Source of the DNA: JBAYJY01 sp041664945
Lineage (GTDB): Bacteria > UBP15 > UBA6099
DNA: 38,515 nt
Reading direction: 5' to 3'
Assembly: GCA_041664945.1 (NCBI GenBank)
Contig: JBAYJY010000020.1
Location: 1 to 38,515, forward strand
Positions within the stretch are counted from its first letter, which is position 1. Every line of letters begins with the position of its first letter. A program made the position numbers and the translations under genes. Below the pieces are notes generated by a model. That model was given only the letters and a program-made list of their open reading frames with translations. It made no database searches and was not told where the DNA came from. Shown one piece after another: positions 23,430 to 31,697 of the stretch.

Positions 23430-24758
23430 ATGGCGTTAATTTCACGAAGTCTCAATCCGAACAGGTCTTTTTCGCTCGATGTGTTCCGCGGCCTGACGCT
23501 CGCCGGAATGATTCTGGTCAACAACCCCGGCGGCCCGCAGACTTTTGCTTTTCTCTGCCACAAGGATTGGAACGGCTGGGCGGGCGCCGACCTCGTGTTC
23601 CCGTCTTTCGCGTTCATCCTCGGCGTCGCGCTCATGTTTTCCCTCGCGAGCCGCAAGGCGAAAACCAAGTGGTCGGGCCTGTCGCTGTTCGACTATCTCG
23701 TCCCGATATCCGCCGTTCTTCTCTATATAATTAAAATCGCGGCGCAGACCGGCGGCTTCAAACACGGCCCGGTTCCGCCGCTTCAGGTTTACGATCTGCT
23801 GTTCCCCGCCATATTCATTATTTCGGTCGCTCTGCCGCAAATCGAACGCCGCGCCATCGGGAAGGGAACGAACAACCTCTACATTCAGGTTCTTCACCAC
23901 GGATTTCTCATCTTCGCCGTCGGTTTCACCTGGTCTTTCGACCCGACGAATCCCGGCGGCTACCGCATCCTTGGCGTGCTGCACCGCCTCGGGCTGGTCT
24001 ATCTGTTCGCGGGCCTGATCGTTCTCGCAACGAAACGGCGCGGCCAGATAGCCGCCGCCGCCGGACTCCTCGCGCTCTATTGGGTTGTGATGAAATACCT
24101 CCCAGTTCCCAACGGTTGCGGAACCGGACTCCTGACCCTCGACTGCAACTGGGCGGGCTATATCGACAACCTGTTGCTTAAAGGACACCTCTACCGGCCC
24201 AACTGGGACCCGGAAGGGCTGTTCCACACTGTTCCCGCGATCGCCAGCGGGTTGCTCGGCTGCCTCGCGGGCGGCTGGCTGCGCGAGGAAAAATCGATCG
24301 GCGAGAAAATGGCCGGCCTCTTCGTCGCCGGCAATCTGCTCATCGTTCTCGGGTTCATTCTCAATATGTGGTTCCCGATCAACAAGAACATGTGGACGCC
24401 TTCGTTCGTGATATTAATCGCCGGCATCGACATGGTCGGGCTCGCGGTCTGCATGTGGTTTGTTGATTTCAAAGGGCATAGGAAACCGGTCATGCCGTTT
24501 GTCTATCTCGGAGCAAACTCGATATTCATATACCTAATATCCGGACTGTTCATGCATTATTTCTCGATGATACCCGGCGGAACATTCGACGGCGAGAAAA
24601 TCGGAATCATGAAAGCGATCTATGTCCACGGCTACGCGCCCACATTCGGATTCATCAGCCCGTACATCGCCTCGCTCGCATTGGCGCTGACGCAAGTCGC
24701 AATCTGGATGGCCTTCGGCGCGATATTCTACAAGAAGAAAATATTCATAAAGCTGTAG
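23430..24758 (+). CDS. NagX/HGSNAT-like membrane acyltransferase (DUF5009 type)
   Basis: A 442-residue multi-spanning protein (about ten helices) related to heparan-alpha-glucosaminide N-acetyltransferase and bacterial NagX. The N-terminal signature SLDVFRGLTLAGMILVNNPG (about 10-29) is followed by WAGADLVFPSFAFILG and later by GVLHRLGLVYLFAG and a DPEGLFHTVPAIASGLLG segment, all standard in this family. Such proteins are thought to move an acetyl group from cytoplasmic acetyl-CoA to an amino sugar on the other side of the membrane. GGGAGAA at 23419-23425 supports the ATG. It stands alone between the carbonic anhydrase and a palindromic element; a role in acetylating amino sugars from exported glycan breakdown would fit the window but is inference. 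Confidence 0.85.
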   Translation: MALISRSLNPNRSFSLDVFRGLTLAGMILVNNPGGPQTFAFLCHKDWNGWAGADLVFPSFAFILGVALMFSLASRKAKTKWSGLSLFDYLVPISAVLLYIIKIAAQTGGFKHGPVPPLQVYDLLFPAIFIISVALPQIERRAIGKGTNNLYIQVLHHGFLIFAVGFTWSFDPTNPGGYRILGVLHRLGLVYLFAGLIVLATKRRGQIAAAAGLLALYWVVMKYLPVPNGCGTGLLTLDCNWAGYIDNLLLKGHLYRPNWDPEGLFHTVPAIASGLLGCLAGGWLREEKSIGEKMAGLFVAGNLLIVLGFILNMWFPINKNMWTPSFVILIAGIDMVGLAVCMWFVDFKGHRKPVMPFVYLGANSIFIYLISGLFMHYFSMIPGGTFDGEKIGIMKAIYVHGYAPTFGFISPYIASLALALTQVAIWMAFGAIFYKKKIFIKL

Positions 24759-24784
24759 CAGCCTGTTGTTTGAATTGAGTATTT

Positions 24785-24879
24785 CGTAGGGGCATGGCAT
24801 GCTATGCCCTTGCCATGCCTGCGATTGCTATACAGCAAATAATATAATATTGTCGGGCGCAGGATGCTGCGCCCCTACG
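24785..24879. repeat. 95-base GTAGGGGC-bounded palindromic element
   Basis: The element begins CGTAGGGGC (24785-24793) and ends GCCCCTACG (24871-24879), perfect 9-base terminal inverted repeats. Inside are two hairpins: GGGCAT / ATGCCC at the left and GGGCGCAG-GATG-CTGCGCCC (24855-24874) at the right, joined by an AT-rich middle. It fills the gap between the convergent acyltransferase and alpha/beta-hydrolase genes. A fragment (GGGCAAAACTTGCC then GCCCCTACTG) is seen around 10805-10832. Confidence 0.7.
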
Positions 24880-24934
24880 GATGAATAAAAACACCATGGG
24901 CGTTAATGTATAATGATCACACGGTCGGATTTGC

Positions 24935-25945
24935 TTATGCGTTCGCGGAGGGGTCGTGGATGGTCTTTAGCCAGCGGCGCATGTCGCGGTTCATGCTCGG
25001 GTTCAGCATGATGACGCTCAGGTGGCCGTGCTCGTAGCGTTCCATGTAGGGCCGTTCCCATGCGCGCCAGAGTTCGTCGATCTTCGGCGAACGCACCATG
25101 CCGTCGTATTCGGCGAGCGCGAGAAATATCCGCTCCGGCGACATTTGCGGTTTCAGGTTCAGCAGCGATATGCTGTCGAACATTTCCTTGTATTGGGCGA
25201 TCTCCCCGAACATAACGGGGTTCTGGTTTTCGAACAGGCGTCCGAGCTGGCTTTGGGTGAAGAAGTCGTAGAGGTCGACCGGCGGGACGACGAGCATCAT
25301 GAAGCTGACGGAAGGCTCGACGCATCCGACGAGGCCGCTGAGCATCGCGCCGTAGCTGACGCCGAACATGCCGATTAGCGGCGCGCCACGGCTCTTCAAC
25401 CAGTTGATCGCCGCCTCGACGTCCGATACGCTCTGATGCATGACGAGGAAAGTGAGCGCCGGGTCGTCGCTGACGGTGAATTCGCCGTGGAACGAATGAG
25501 GCGCGCGGCGGTTCATGTGGTAGGGCAGGTCGATGAGGACGGCGTTGAAGCCGGCGCGGATGAGCAACCGGCAGTAGTAGTCGAAAAAGTTGTAGCTCTC
25601 CATGTGCCAGCCGTGCAGCACGACGACGGCGGGCGCGTCCGGTTTTCCGTGTATTTCATACAGCCGCCCGTGGACGGTGTTGTTGGACTCGTGCGGAGTT
25701 TTGACGAAACTTTCGAATCGGAAGAATTTAAGGTCGTATCCGCGCTGCCTCGCGCTTTTTGTAATCGTGACTTCAGGAACAGCGCCCGTGTTGGCGAAAT
25801 ACTTCATAGGCTCCAGCGAATCGGCGCCGGCGAGGAATTCCTTGATGCCGCCCTCGAAGAAAATCTCGTGACGCTTCTTTTTCTGCGTGCGCATGTAAAG
25901 CGTCGAGATGCCGTCGAGGGCCTTGGCGAACTGTTTCTGTATCAT
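24935..25945 (-). CDS. Alpha/beta-hydrolase, cytoplasmic
   Basis: 336 residues without a signal peptide. An alpha/beta-hydrolase core is clear: VVVLHGWHM (108-115) as the oxyanion segment, nucleophile elbow GVSYG with Ser197, acid Asp281 in AEYDGMV and a His-rich EHGHLS (305-310) with the catalytic histidine. The N-terminal ~100 residues are an extra helical cap region found in larger ABHD18-like relatives. Substrate unknown; lipid or acyl-ester hydrolysis is plausible since the gene lies 54 bases downstream of an LpxL-type lipid acyltransferase on the same strand, probably in one transcript. The ATG has only a weak ribosome site. Confidence 0.82.
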   Translation of the reverse strand: MIQKQFAKALDGISTLYMRTQKKKRHEIFFEGGIKEFLAGADSLEPMKYFANTGAVPEVTITKSARQRGYDLKFFRFESFVKTPHESNNTVHGRLYEIHGKPDAPAVVVLHGWHMESYNFFDYYCRLLIRAGFNAVLIDLPYHMNRRAPHSFHGEFTVSDDPALTFLVMHQSVSDVEAAINWLKSRGAPLIGMFGVSYGAMLSGLVGCVEPSVSFMMLVVPPVDLYDFFTQSQLGRLFENQNPVMFGEIAQYKEMFDSISLLNLKPQMSPERIFLALAEYDGMVRSPKIDELWRAWERPYMERYEHGHLSVIMLNPSMNRDMRRWLKTIHDPSANA

Positions 25946-25999
25946 ACCGAGTAGTATAGAAAAGAATGCGGAAAATGTCTTTAGCTGGCATTTCCGGTT

Positions 26000-27022
26000 T
26001 CAGGCGGTCGGGTTTTCCGGCTGTGTTTTCCAGCGGCGGTGCCACCAAAAGTATTCAGTAGGATATTTGCGCACGAAATTCTCGATTACGGTTGTAATCA
26101 ACTGGACGTTGTAGAGCGTGTCTGCATCCTTGTCGCCGGTGTTTCGCATAAGAATGGGTTCGAGGACGTGTACGGTGATCGTGTCGTCCGGGTTGCGGGT
26201 CGAGAGGAAAGCGGGCAGCGCCGGCAATCCCAACTGGACGGCGATGTCGGCGGCGCCGGTCGCGGTGGCCGCTTTTTTGCCGAAGAAATCCACGAACACC
26301 CCGTTGCTCGCCGCATTCTGGTCGGCGACGAGGCCCACGATCTTGTTCAGCCCGAGCTGGCGCACGCACTCGCGCCGCACGCCTTTCGCGCGGAAGATCA
26401 TTTTAGTGTCCCACTTCAGCCGCGTCTCGGTTATGAATTTCGTCATAATCTCCTCGCGTTGCGCTTTGACAACCGTGACCATCGGGAGCTTGTTCACGCC
26501 GATCCACGCGCACACGAGCTCGATGTTCCCGACGTGCGCGCCGATCGCGATTACGCCTTTGCCTTTCGCCAGTTCCGCGTCGAGATAGCCGCCGGGATCG
26601 TTGAACTTCACCCGGCTCTGAACCCATTCGGCGCTCTTGTGTGGGATCATCAGAAATTCGGCGAGATTCTTTCCGTAATTGATATATGTCTGCCTGAGTA
26701 TCTCTTCAATTTCTTCCGGCGTCTTTTCATTTCCAAACGCTATTTCGAGATGCTTGCGCGCAAGTTTGCTGAACGACGGAACCTTCCGGTATCCGAAAAG
26801 GGCGAGCCGCGCGCATGCGCGGTACATCATTTTTTCGGGAGTAACCGCCGCAAGCTTGCCCATCGAGATCACGAGCGACCTGATGAAAAAATATTTGATC
26901 CTCTTGCCCGCGGGCATTTTCTCGAACAGAGCTTCGTCTTCCGCAATCGCTGAAAGCGGGGATGCGATTTCCGTCCCGTCCGTTTCTTGATTAGTCAAAT
27001 CGGAATCACCAATGCCTTTCAA
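26000..27022 (-). CDS. LpxL/HtrB-type lysophospholipid/lipid A acyltransferase
   Basis: 340 residues of the bacterial lipid A biosynthesis acyltransferase family (PF03279). An N-terminal amphipathic/hydrophobic helix (about 44-60) should anchor it to the inner membrane. The catalytic HxxxxE motif is HVGNIE (His163, Glu168), followed by VGLVADQNA and GVFVDFFGK and the C-terminal YPTEYFWWHRRWKTQP, all hallmarks. It transfers an acyl chain to lipid A or a related lipid and supports a Gram-negative envelope. The longest frame starts at a TTG without a good ribosome site; the first ATG is residue 36, so the true start is unsure and the first ~35 residues, which are acidic and non-conserved in type, may not be translated. 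It faces the GH95 gene divergently. Confidence 0.85.
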   Translation of the reverse strand: MKGIGDSDLTNQETDGTEIASPLSAIAEDEALFEKMPAGKRIKYFFIRSLVISMGKLAAVTPEKMMYRACARLALFGYRKVPSFSKLARKHLEIAFGNEKTPEEIEEILRQTYINYGKNLAEFLMIPHKSAEWVQSRVKFNDPGGYLDAELAKGKGVIAIGAHVGNIELVCAWIGVNKLPMVTVVKAQREEIMTKFITETRLKWDTKMIFRAKGVRRECVRQLGLNKIVGLVADQNAASNGVFVDFFGKKAATATGAADIAVQLGLPALPAFLSTRNPDDTITVHVLEPILMRNTGDKDADTLYNVQLITTVIENFVRKYPTEYFWWHRRWKTQPENPTA

Positions 27023-27104
27023 ATATGTCTAAAGTTTATGGGTTCGAGGGCATTTATTCAATAGGCGCTTTCACGCCGCAAAATTGTGTTTATTCTGTTC
27101 TATT

Positions 27105-27131
27105 TTGAGCCCACTTGTTATGAACTATAAT
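27105..27131 (+). promoter_or_regulatory. Probable promoter of the GH95 gene
   Basis: TATAAT at 27126-27131 with TTGAGC at 27105-27110 (15-base spacing, short). The ATG lies 36 bases downstream with AAAGGG as ribosome site at 27155-27160. Confidence 0.45.
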
Positions 27132-27167
27132 AGCGACATCTGACTTTTTGAATGAAAGGGAATCGGC

Positions 27168-29714
27168 ATGAAGTCAACGAACAAAATAAAAACTGTTTTG
27201 TTATTCATTGCGGGGATGTCGGCGGCGGTTTCATGCGCGGCGTCGAGGGCTGAAGGCGAGAGCGCATTGAAGCTTCACTATCGGGCGCCGGCGGCGAAAT
27301 GGGTAGAGGCGTTGCCTGTTGGCAATGGCAGGATCGGCGCGATGGTGTTCGGCGGAGTGGCCGAGGACCGCATACAGCTTAACGAGGCGACGCTGTGGTC
27401 CGGCGGGCCGCGCGACTGGAACAATCCCGGCGCGAAGGAATACCTGCCGATAGCGCGCAAGGCGGTTTTCGAGGGCAGATACGCTGACGCTGAAGCGGCC
27501 ATGAAAAAGATGATGGGCCCGTACACGCAATCCTATATGCCGATGGGAAACCTCTATCTGAGATTTCCTGTCGAGGCTACGCCGACGAGATATTACCGCG
27601 ACCTGAACATAGACAACGCGATTGCGACAACGCGATATACGATCGACGGAGTGGCGTTCACGCGTGAGGTTTTCGTTTCCTACCCGGACCAGGTTCTCGC
27701 AGTCATATTGACATCGAGCAAAAAGGGCGCGCTGACGTTCGACGCGTCGCTCGACAGCCTTCTGAAAAACAGCGTCGCCGCGGCAGGGCAGGACACAATA
27801 GTCCTTGCAGGCAAGTGCCCGGTGAGCGTCAACCCGAACTACATCAGCGGCCCGGACCCGGTCTTTTACGACCCGGACGGCAAAAAAGGAATGAACTTCA
27901 ACGTGCGCGTAAAGGCGATCGCGGATGGCGGCGTGGTTGTCGCTGATTCGGACGGCCTGCACGTAATCGGAGCGACGGCGGTAACGCTGCTGCTCAGCGC
28001 CGCCACGAGTTTCAACGGATACGACAAGGAGCCCGGAACCCAGGGCGTCGATCCGGAGCCGATTGCGGAAAAGCGACTCGCCGAGGCGGCGAAACTGAAA
28101 TACGGCGCGCTGCGGGAACGCCACGTCAGCGACTACCGAAAACTGTTCACCCGCGTTTCGCTCGATCTCGGCGGCGACGGCGCCAAAATCGCGAATCTGC
28201 CGACGAACGACCGCGTCTCCAACTATGGAGCGAAGGCCGATCCGGCGCTCGTGACGCTGATGTTCCAGTACGGGCGGTATCTGATGATCGCGGGTTCGAG
28301 GCCGGGCGGGCAGGCGATGAATCTTCAGGGGTTGTGGAATCAGGAACTCAGGCCGCCGTGGAGCAGCAATTATACGATCAACATAAACACCGAGATGAAC
28401 TACTGGCCTGCGGAACCGGCGAACCTTGCCGAATGCCACAATCCGCTGTTTGATTTCATCAACCAGCTTTCGGTTAACGGGGCGCGGACGGCGCAGGTGA
28501 ACTATGGGATGCGCGGATGGGTGGCGCATCACAATTCCGACCTCTGGCGGCAGACGGCGCCGGTCGGCGACTACGGCGTTTCGGGCGATCCCGTGTGGGC
28601 GTCGTGGGTGATGGGCGGCGCGTGGCTTTCGACGCACCTGTGGGAGCATTACGCTTTCGGGCGCGACAAGGAGTTTCTAAAGAAGGAATACCCGGTCATT
28701 AAAGGCGCCGCGCAGTTCATGCTCGACTGGCTCGTGGACGACGGCGCCGGCCATCTCGTCACCAATCCCTGCACCTCTCCCGAACACAAGTTCATCATTC
28801 CCGCCAAGGGAAAGAAGAAGAAAATTTACGACGATCCGCTGCTAAAGAAATTCGCGACAAATACTTCGTCGGTGACGATGGCCTGCTCGATGGACACCGA
28901 GATCATCCATGAGATATTCACTGACTGCATAGCCGCGTCCGAGGCTCTCGGCGTGGATGATGATTTCAGAAGCCGGCTTGTGAACGCGCGAGGGAAACTG
29001 CTTTCGCCGGGCATCACGAAAGACGGGCGGCTGATGGAGTGGAATATTGATTTCGACGACCCGGAACCGCAACACCGGCATTTTTCGCACCTGTTCGGCG
29101 TTCACCCCGGAAGCTGGATAACGAAGCGGAAAGAACCGGCGCTGCTCGAGGCGGCGAAGACGTCGCTGATCGCCCGCGGAGACGGCGGCACGGGCTGGTC
29201 GCTCGGATGGAAGATAAATCAGTGGGCGCGCTTCGGCGACGGCGGGCATGCGTTCATTCTTATAAACAACATGTTGCGAATCGTCGGCGAACTCGGCGTA
29301 AACATGTCGAACGGAGGCGGCGTCTATCCCAACCTTTTCGACGCGCATCCGCCGTTTCAGATCGACGGCAATTTCGCGTTCACATCCGGAATTATAGAGA
29401 TGTTGCTTCAGAGCCACGAGGGAATGATCAACCTGCTGCCAGCGCTACCGGCGCTGGAATGGCCGGAAGGCAGCGTGAGCGGAATCCGCGCGCGCGGCGG
29501 GTTCACGGTCGGCATCGACTGGAAGGACGGCCGCCTTGCGAAGGCGACAATCCGCGCCGGCGTTGACGGCCCGTGCAGAGTAAACGCTGGAATGCCGGTA
29601 AGCGTCGCTATAGGCGGTAAACAAATGGCGTTCACGACGGACAGCGAAGGCATAATCGAATTTCCGGCGAAGGCGGGGAGTGAGTATATAATCGATGGCG
29701 CGGAACAAAAATAG
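27168..29714 (+). CDS. Exported GH95 alpha-L-fucosidase
   Basis: 848 residues, full length for GH95. The signal sequence ends in AAVSC at about residue 23, so it may be a lipoprotein. The N-terminal beta domain has the family opening WVEALPVGNGRIGAMVFGG and IQLNEATLWSGGPRDWNNP. In the helical (alpha/alpha)6 barrel the catalytic residues can be matched to those of Bifidobacterium AfcA: Asn405 and Asn407 in NINTEMNYWP, Glu539 in CTSPEH and Asp733 in FQIDGNF; the distances between them are close to those in AfcA. HFSHLFGVHPG is also present. GH95 enzymes invert and release alpha-1,2-linked fucose, some act on galactose. It would act at the cell surface or in the periplasm. It stands alone, divergent from the LpxL-like gene. 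Confidence 0.95.
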   Translation: MKSTNKIKTVLLFIAGMSAAVSCAASRAEGESALKLHYRAPAAKWVEALPVGNGRIGAMVFGGVAEDRIQLNEATLWSGGPRDWNNPGAKEYLPIARKAVFEGRYADAEAAMKKMMGPYTQSYMPMGNLYLRFPVEATPTRYYRDLNIDNAIATTRYTIDGVAFTREVFVSYPDQVLAVILTSSKKGALTFDASLDSLLKNSVAAAGQDTIVLAGKCPVSVNPNYISGPDPVFYDPDGKKGMNFNVRVKAIADGGVVVADSDGLHVIGATAVTLLLSAATSFNGYDKEPGTQGVDPEPIAEKRLAEAAKLKYGALRERHVSDYRKLFTRVSLDLGGDGAKIANLPTNDRVSNYGAKADPALVTLMFQYGRYLMIAGSRPGGQAMNLQGLWNQELRPPWSSNYTININTEMNYWPAEPANLAECHNPLFDFINQLSVNGARTAQVNYGMRGWVAHHNSDLWRQTAPVGDYGVSGDPVWASWVMGGAWLSTHLWEHYAFGRDKEFLKKEYPVIKGAAQFMLDWLVDDGAGHLVTNPCTSPEHKFIIPAKGKKKKIYDDPLLKKFATNTSSVTMACSMDTEIIHEIFTDCIAASEALGVDDDFRSRLVNARGKLLSPGITKDGRLMEWNIDFDDPEPQHRHFSHLFGVHPGSWITKRKEPALLEAAKTSLIARGDGGTGWSLGWKINQWARFGDGGHAFILINNMLRIVGELGVNMSNGGGVYPNLFDAHPPFQIDGNFAFTSGIIEMLLQSHEGMINLLPALPALEWPEGSVSGIRARGGFTVGIDWKDGRLAKATIRAGVDGPCRVNAGMPVSVAIGGKQMAFTTDSEGIIEFPAKAGSEYIIDGAEQK

Positions 29715-29772
29715 CCGCTTGCGGGTTATTCGCTTATTGTATGCTTCTATTTTGTTAAGAACGGAGATTTAA

Positions 29773-30558
29773 ATGTCGATAAAAAAGTTTCTGACACCGA
29801 TTTTGGCGCTTATCATTTTTGCCGCGCCGATGATGATTCTAAGCGCGGCGCCCGCAGGCGTTTTTGCGCAAAAAGACTTGAAACTGTTCCGCGACAAATG
29901 CGGCCTTTGCCATGGCTGGCAAAAACCGACGCAGAAATTTGAAGTCATGCCGTTGGAAAAGCGCGCAAAAATCATCATCGGGATGCAGAAGAAAAAAGCG
30001 GATTGGATTTCCGACACCGAACGGGAAACCATAACGGCGCTCCTCGCGACAAACGATCTCGCCGGCCTGAGCGAAGCGGTCAATAAGCTGACTCCGCCTG
30101 TCGACCCAAAAGAAATCCGCATAAAATACATTTCAGCGTTTCACGGTATATTCATGGCGTCGCTCTTCCTGATTTTAGGAATTGGAATGGCGATTTCAGG
30201 TATGAAAAGACATTACGACAAGCTGAAAATACGTCCGGATTTTCCGGGGAAGTTTGTGTGGAAGACACATGTTTTAAGAGGCAAAATATATATCATAGGC
30301 GTATTTCTCGGGTTGGCCGGCGGAAAGATCATCTGGGCTCTCGATGGTTACTCGATCGCCGCGCTTCCTCATTTCATAAACGGGTTTGCCATTGCGATTC
30401 TATTTGCGTGCGGCGGTTATGCGGGCCTTAAACTGGCTGGCGGCAAGGGAACTGCGGCGCTGCGAAGAGTGCATTTCGCCTGCAACATGACGGCAACCGT
30501 TTTGTTCGCCTTCAACGTTTTGTCCGGAATCGCGCTTCTGGTTAAACTGTTCGGATGA
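29773..30558 (+). CDS. Exported c-type heme domain fused to a four-His, four-helix membrane domain
   Basis: 261 residues. A signal/anchor sequence (about 1-32) is followed by a short domain with a single covalent-heme motif CGLCH (Cys43, Cys46, His47), resembling the start of a sulfite/selenite-type or class I cytochrome c, and by a helical linker to ~115. Residues ~120-261 contain four hydrophobic helices, each with one histidine: His124, His166, His200, His234, spaced 42, 34 and 34 residues. Four histidines in four helices is the ligand layout of di-heme b561-like domains, so I infer a membrane di-heme b module passing electrons to or from an exported heme c. Family name not recognised. GGAG six bases before the ATG supports the start. 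Its 3' end is 14 bases from the convergent EFR1 gene. Confidence 0.75.
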   Translation: MSIKKFLTPILALIIFAAPMMILSAAPAGVFAQKDLKLFRDKCGLCHGWQKPTQKFEVMPLEKRAKIIIGMQKKKADWISDTERETITALLATNDLAGLSEAVNKLTPPVDPKEIRIKYISAFHGIFMASLFLILGIGMAISGMKRHYDKLKIRPDFPGKFVWKTHVLRGKIYIIGVFLGLAGGKIIWALDGYSIAALPHFINGFAIAILFACGGYAGLKLAGGKGTAALRRVHFACNMTATVLFAFNVLSGIALLVKLFG

Positions 30559-30572
30559 AACGGAGACGGGCC

Positions 30573-31667
30573 CTATTTTTGATGGAAATCGCGCAGACTC
30601 GTGTCTGGTTCGCGGTAGCGGCGATAGAGGAAGGTTAGTGTGGTCCAGGTGAAAAGGCGGTTGATAACCGGATTGCGGATCAGCCTGTTAATCACAAGGT
30701 AGGCGAACCAAAAAGAGATAATCGAAAAAACGAACTGCAAAGCCGTCGCCGCGAGTGTGTGGGCGAAAGGCCTGAACCATTGGGCGCGCGCGGCGAACTG
30801 AGCGATCAGCCACCAGAAAAAAGGCGCTGTCAGGAAATAGAAAATGATGCCGATGGAGTGGCCGGCCTCTATCGCTTTCTCCGGGCAATACCCCATACAG
30901 CGCATGCAACTCTCACAGTCGAATGTCCAATAAGGTTGCTTTTTGCCGGGCCCGGCCATGATGATGGCGTGGTTGGGGCACTCTTTTGCGCACTGGCCGC
31001 AACCGTTGCAGCGATAGGAGGCAAAGAACAGTTTTGCGAGGCCGAATCGGCCTGCAAGAAGATAGGCAATGGATACAGGGCTGATAGCCAGGCCGATCAG
31101 CAGGCAGACGAGGCTGCCGTAGAAGCGCCGCCCGTCGAGCAGGCGGTTTATGAATTGTTCGGCAATCGAGCGGTTGCGGGCGATGATAGCGCGGTTGTTG
31201 GCGTCGAGCATTGCGGAATGGAGAGACGTCCAGTTCGAGGGCATGTTCAATCCGCGTCCGCCGCGAACGGAGTAGCCGCGAAGCAACAATATAAGCGCGA
31301 TGAGATAAACGGCGGTTCCTTCCATGCCTGGGAAAAAAGTTTTGAAGATGCGGACGCTGCCGCGCGTGCAGATCACGAAAGCGTGAGCGCCGCGACCCGG
31401 CGGCATGCGGAGCGCGAACCGGATCATGCTCCAAGGCGATGTGAAAGCGTGAGCCGGCAGCATGAGCCCGACAAGCCGGCCGGCGCCAACTGCGATGTCG
31501 CCGCGGCCGACGGATTCTATAGGCCGGGCGCTCGTCTCGAGTCCGCGCGCAGCCGCCTGCTCCGCCATAATTAGCGCCGCGCGCCGCGTGTTGCCGGTTC
31601 CGGAAAGATAGTAAATATCCAGATGATTGTATGCCGCGATAGGCGTTTCCGGGGCCGCTGATGCCAA
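30573..31667 (-). CDS. EFR1-type flavodoxin/ferredoxin membrane protein
   Basis: 364 residues. The N-terminus is flavodoxin-like with the FMN-phosphate loop YYLSGTGNTR (19-28). Two four-iron clusters follow: Cys220, 223, 226, 230 (CNGCGQCAKECP) and Cys251, 254, 257, 261 (CESCMRCMGYCP). Hydrophobic stretches lie before the clusters (about 185-215) and after them (about 270-345), so the protein is membrane-tethered with the redox domains probably cytoplasmic. EFR1-type proteins are electron carriers of mostly unknown partners. The start is a TTG with AGGAG eight bases upstream; an out-of-frame ATG overlaps that ribosome site and is not used. It follows the SGNH-hydrolase gene by 30 bases and is tail-to-tail with the heme protein gene, suggesting, not proving, a redox link. 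Confidence 0.85.
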   Translation of the reverse strand: MASAAPETPIAAYNHLDIYYLSGTGNTRRAALIMAEQAAARGLETSARPIESVGRGDIAVGAGRLVGLMLPAHAFTSPWSMIRFALRMPPGRGAHAFVICTRGSVRIFKTFFPGMEGTAVYLIALILLLRGYSVRGGRGLNMPSNWTSLHSAMLDANNRAIIARNRSIAEQFINRLLDGRRFYGSLVCLLIGLAISPVSIAYLLAGRFGLAKLFFASYRCNGCGQCAKECPNHAIIMAGPGKKQPYWTFDCESCMRCMGYCPEKAIEAGHSIGIIFYFLTAPFFWWLIAQFAARAQWFRPFAHTLAATALQFVFSIISFWFAYLVINRLIRNPVINRLFTWTTLTFLYRRYREPDTSLRDFHQK

Positions 31668-31697
31668 ACCGCATTCTCCTGCCTGAACTTTAATTTG

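Noticed and set aside
26039..26953. Plus-strand frame of 304 codons opposite the LpxL-like gene
   Set aside because: Shadow frame; the minus strand has HxxxxE and the FWWHRRWK motif.
27231..28649. Minus-strand open frame of 472 codons over GH95
   Set aside because: Arg/His/Ala-rich shadow of a high-G+C gene; the plus-strand frame has all GH95 catalytic residues.
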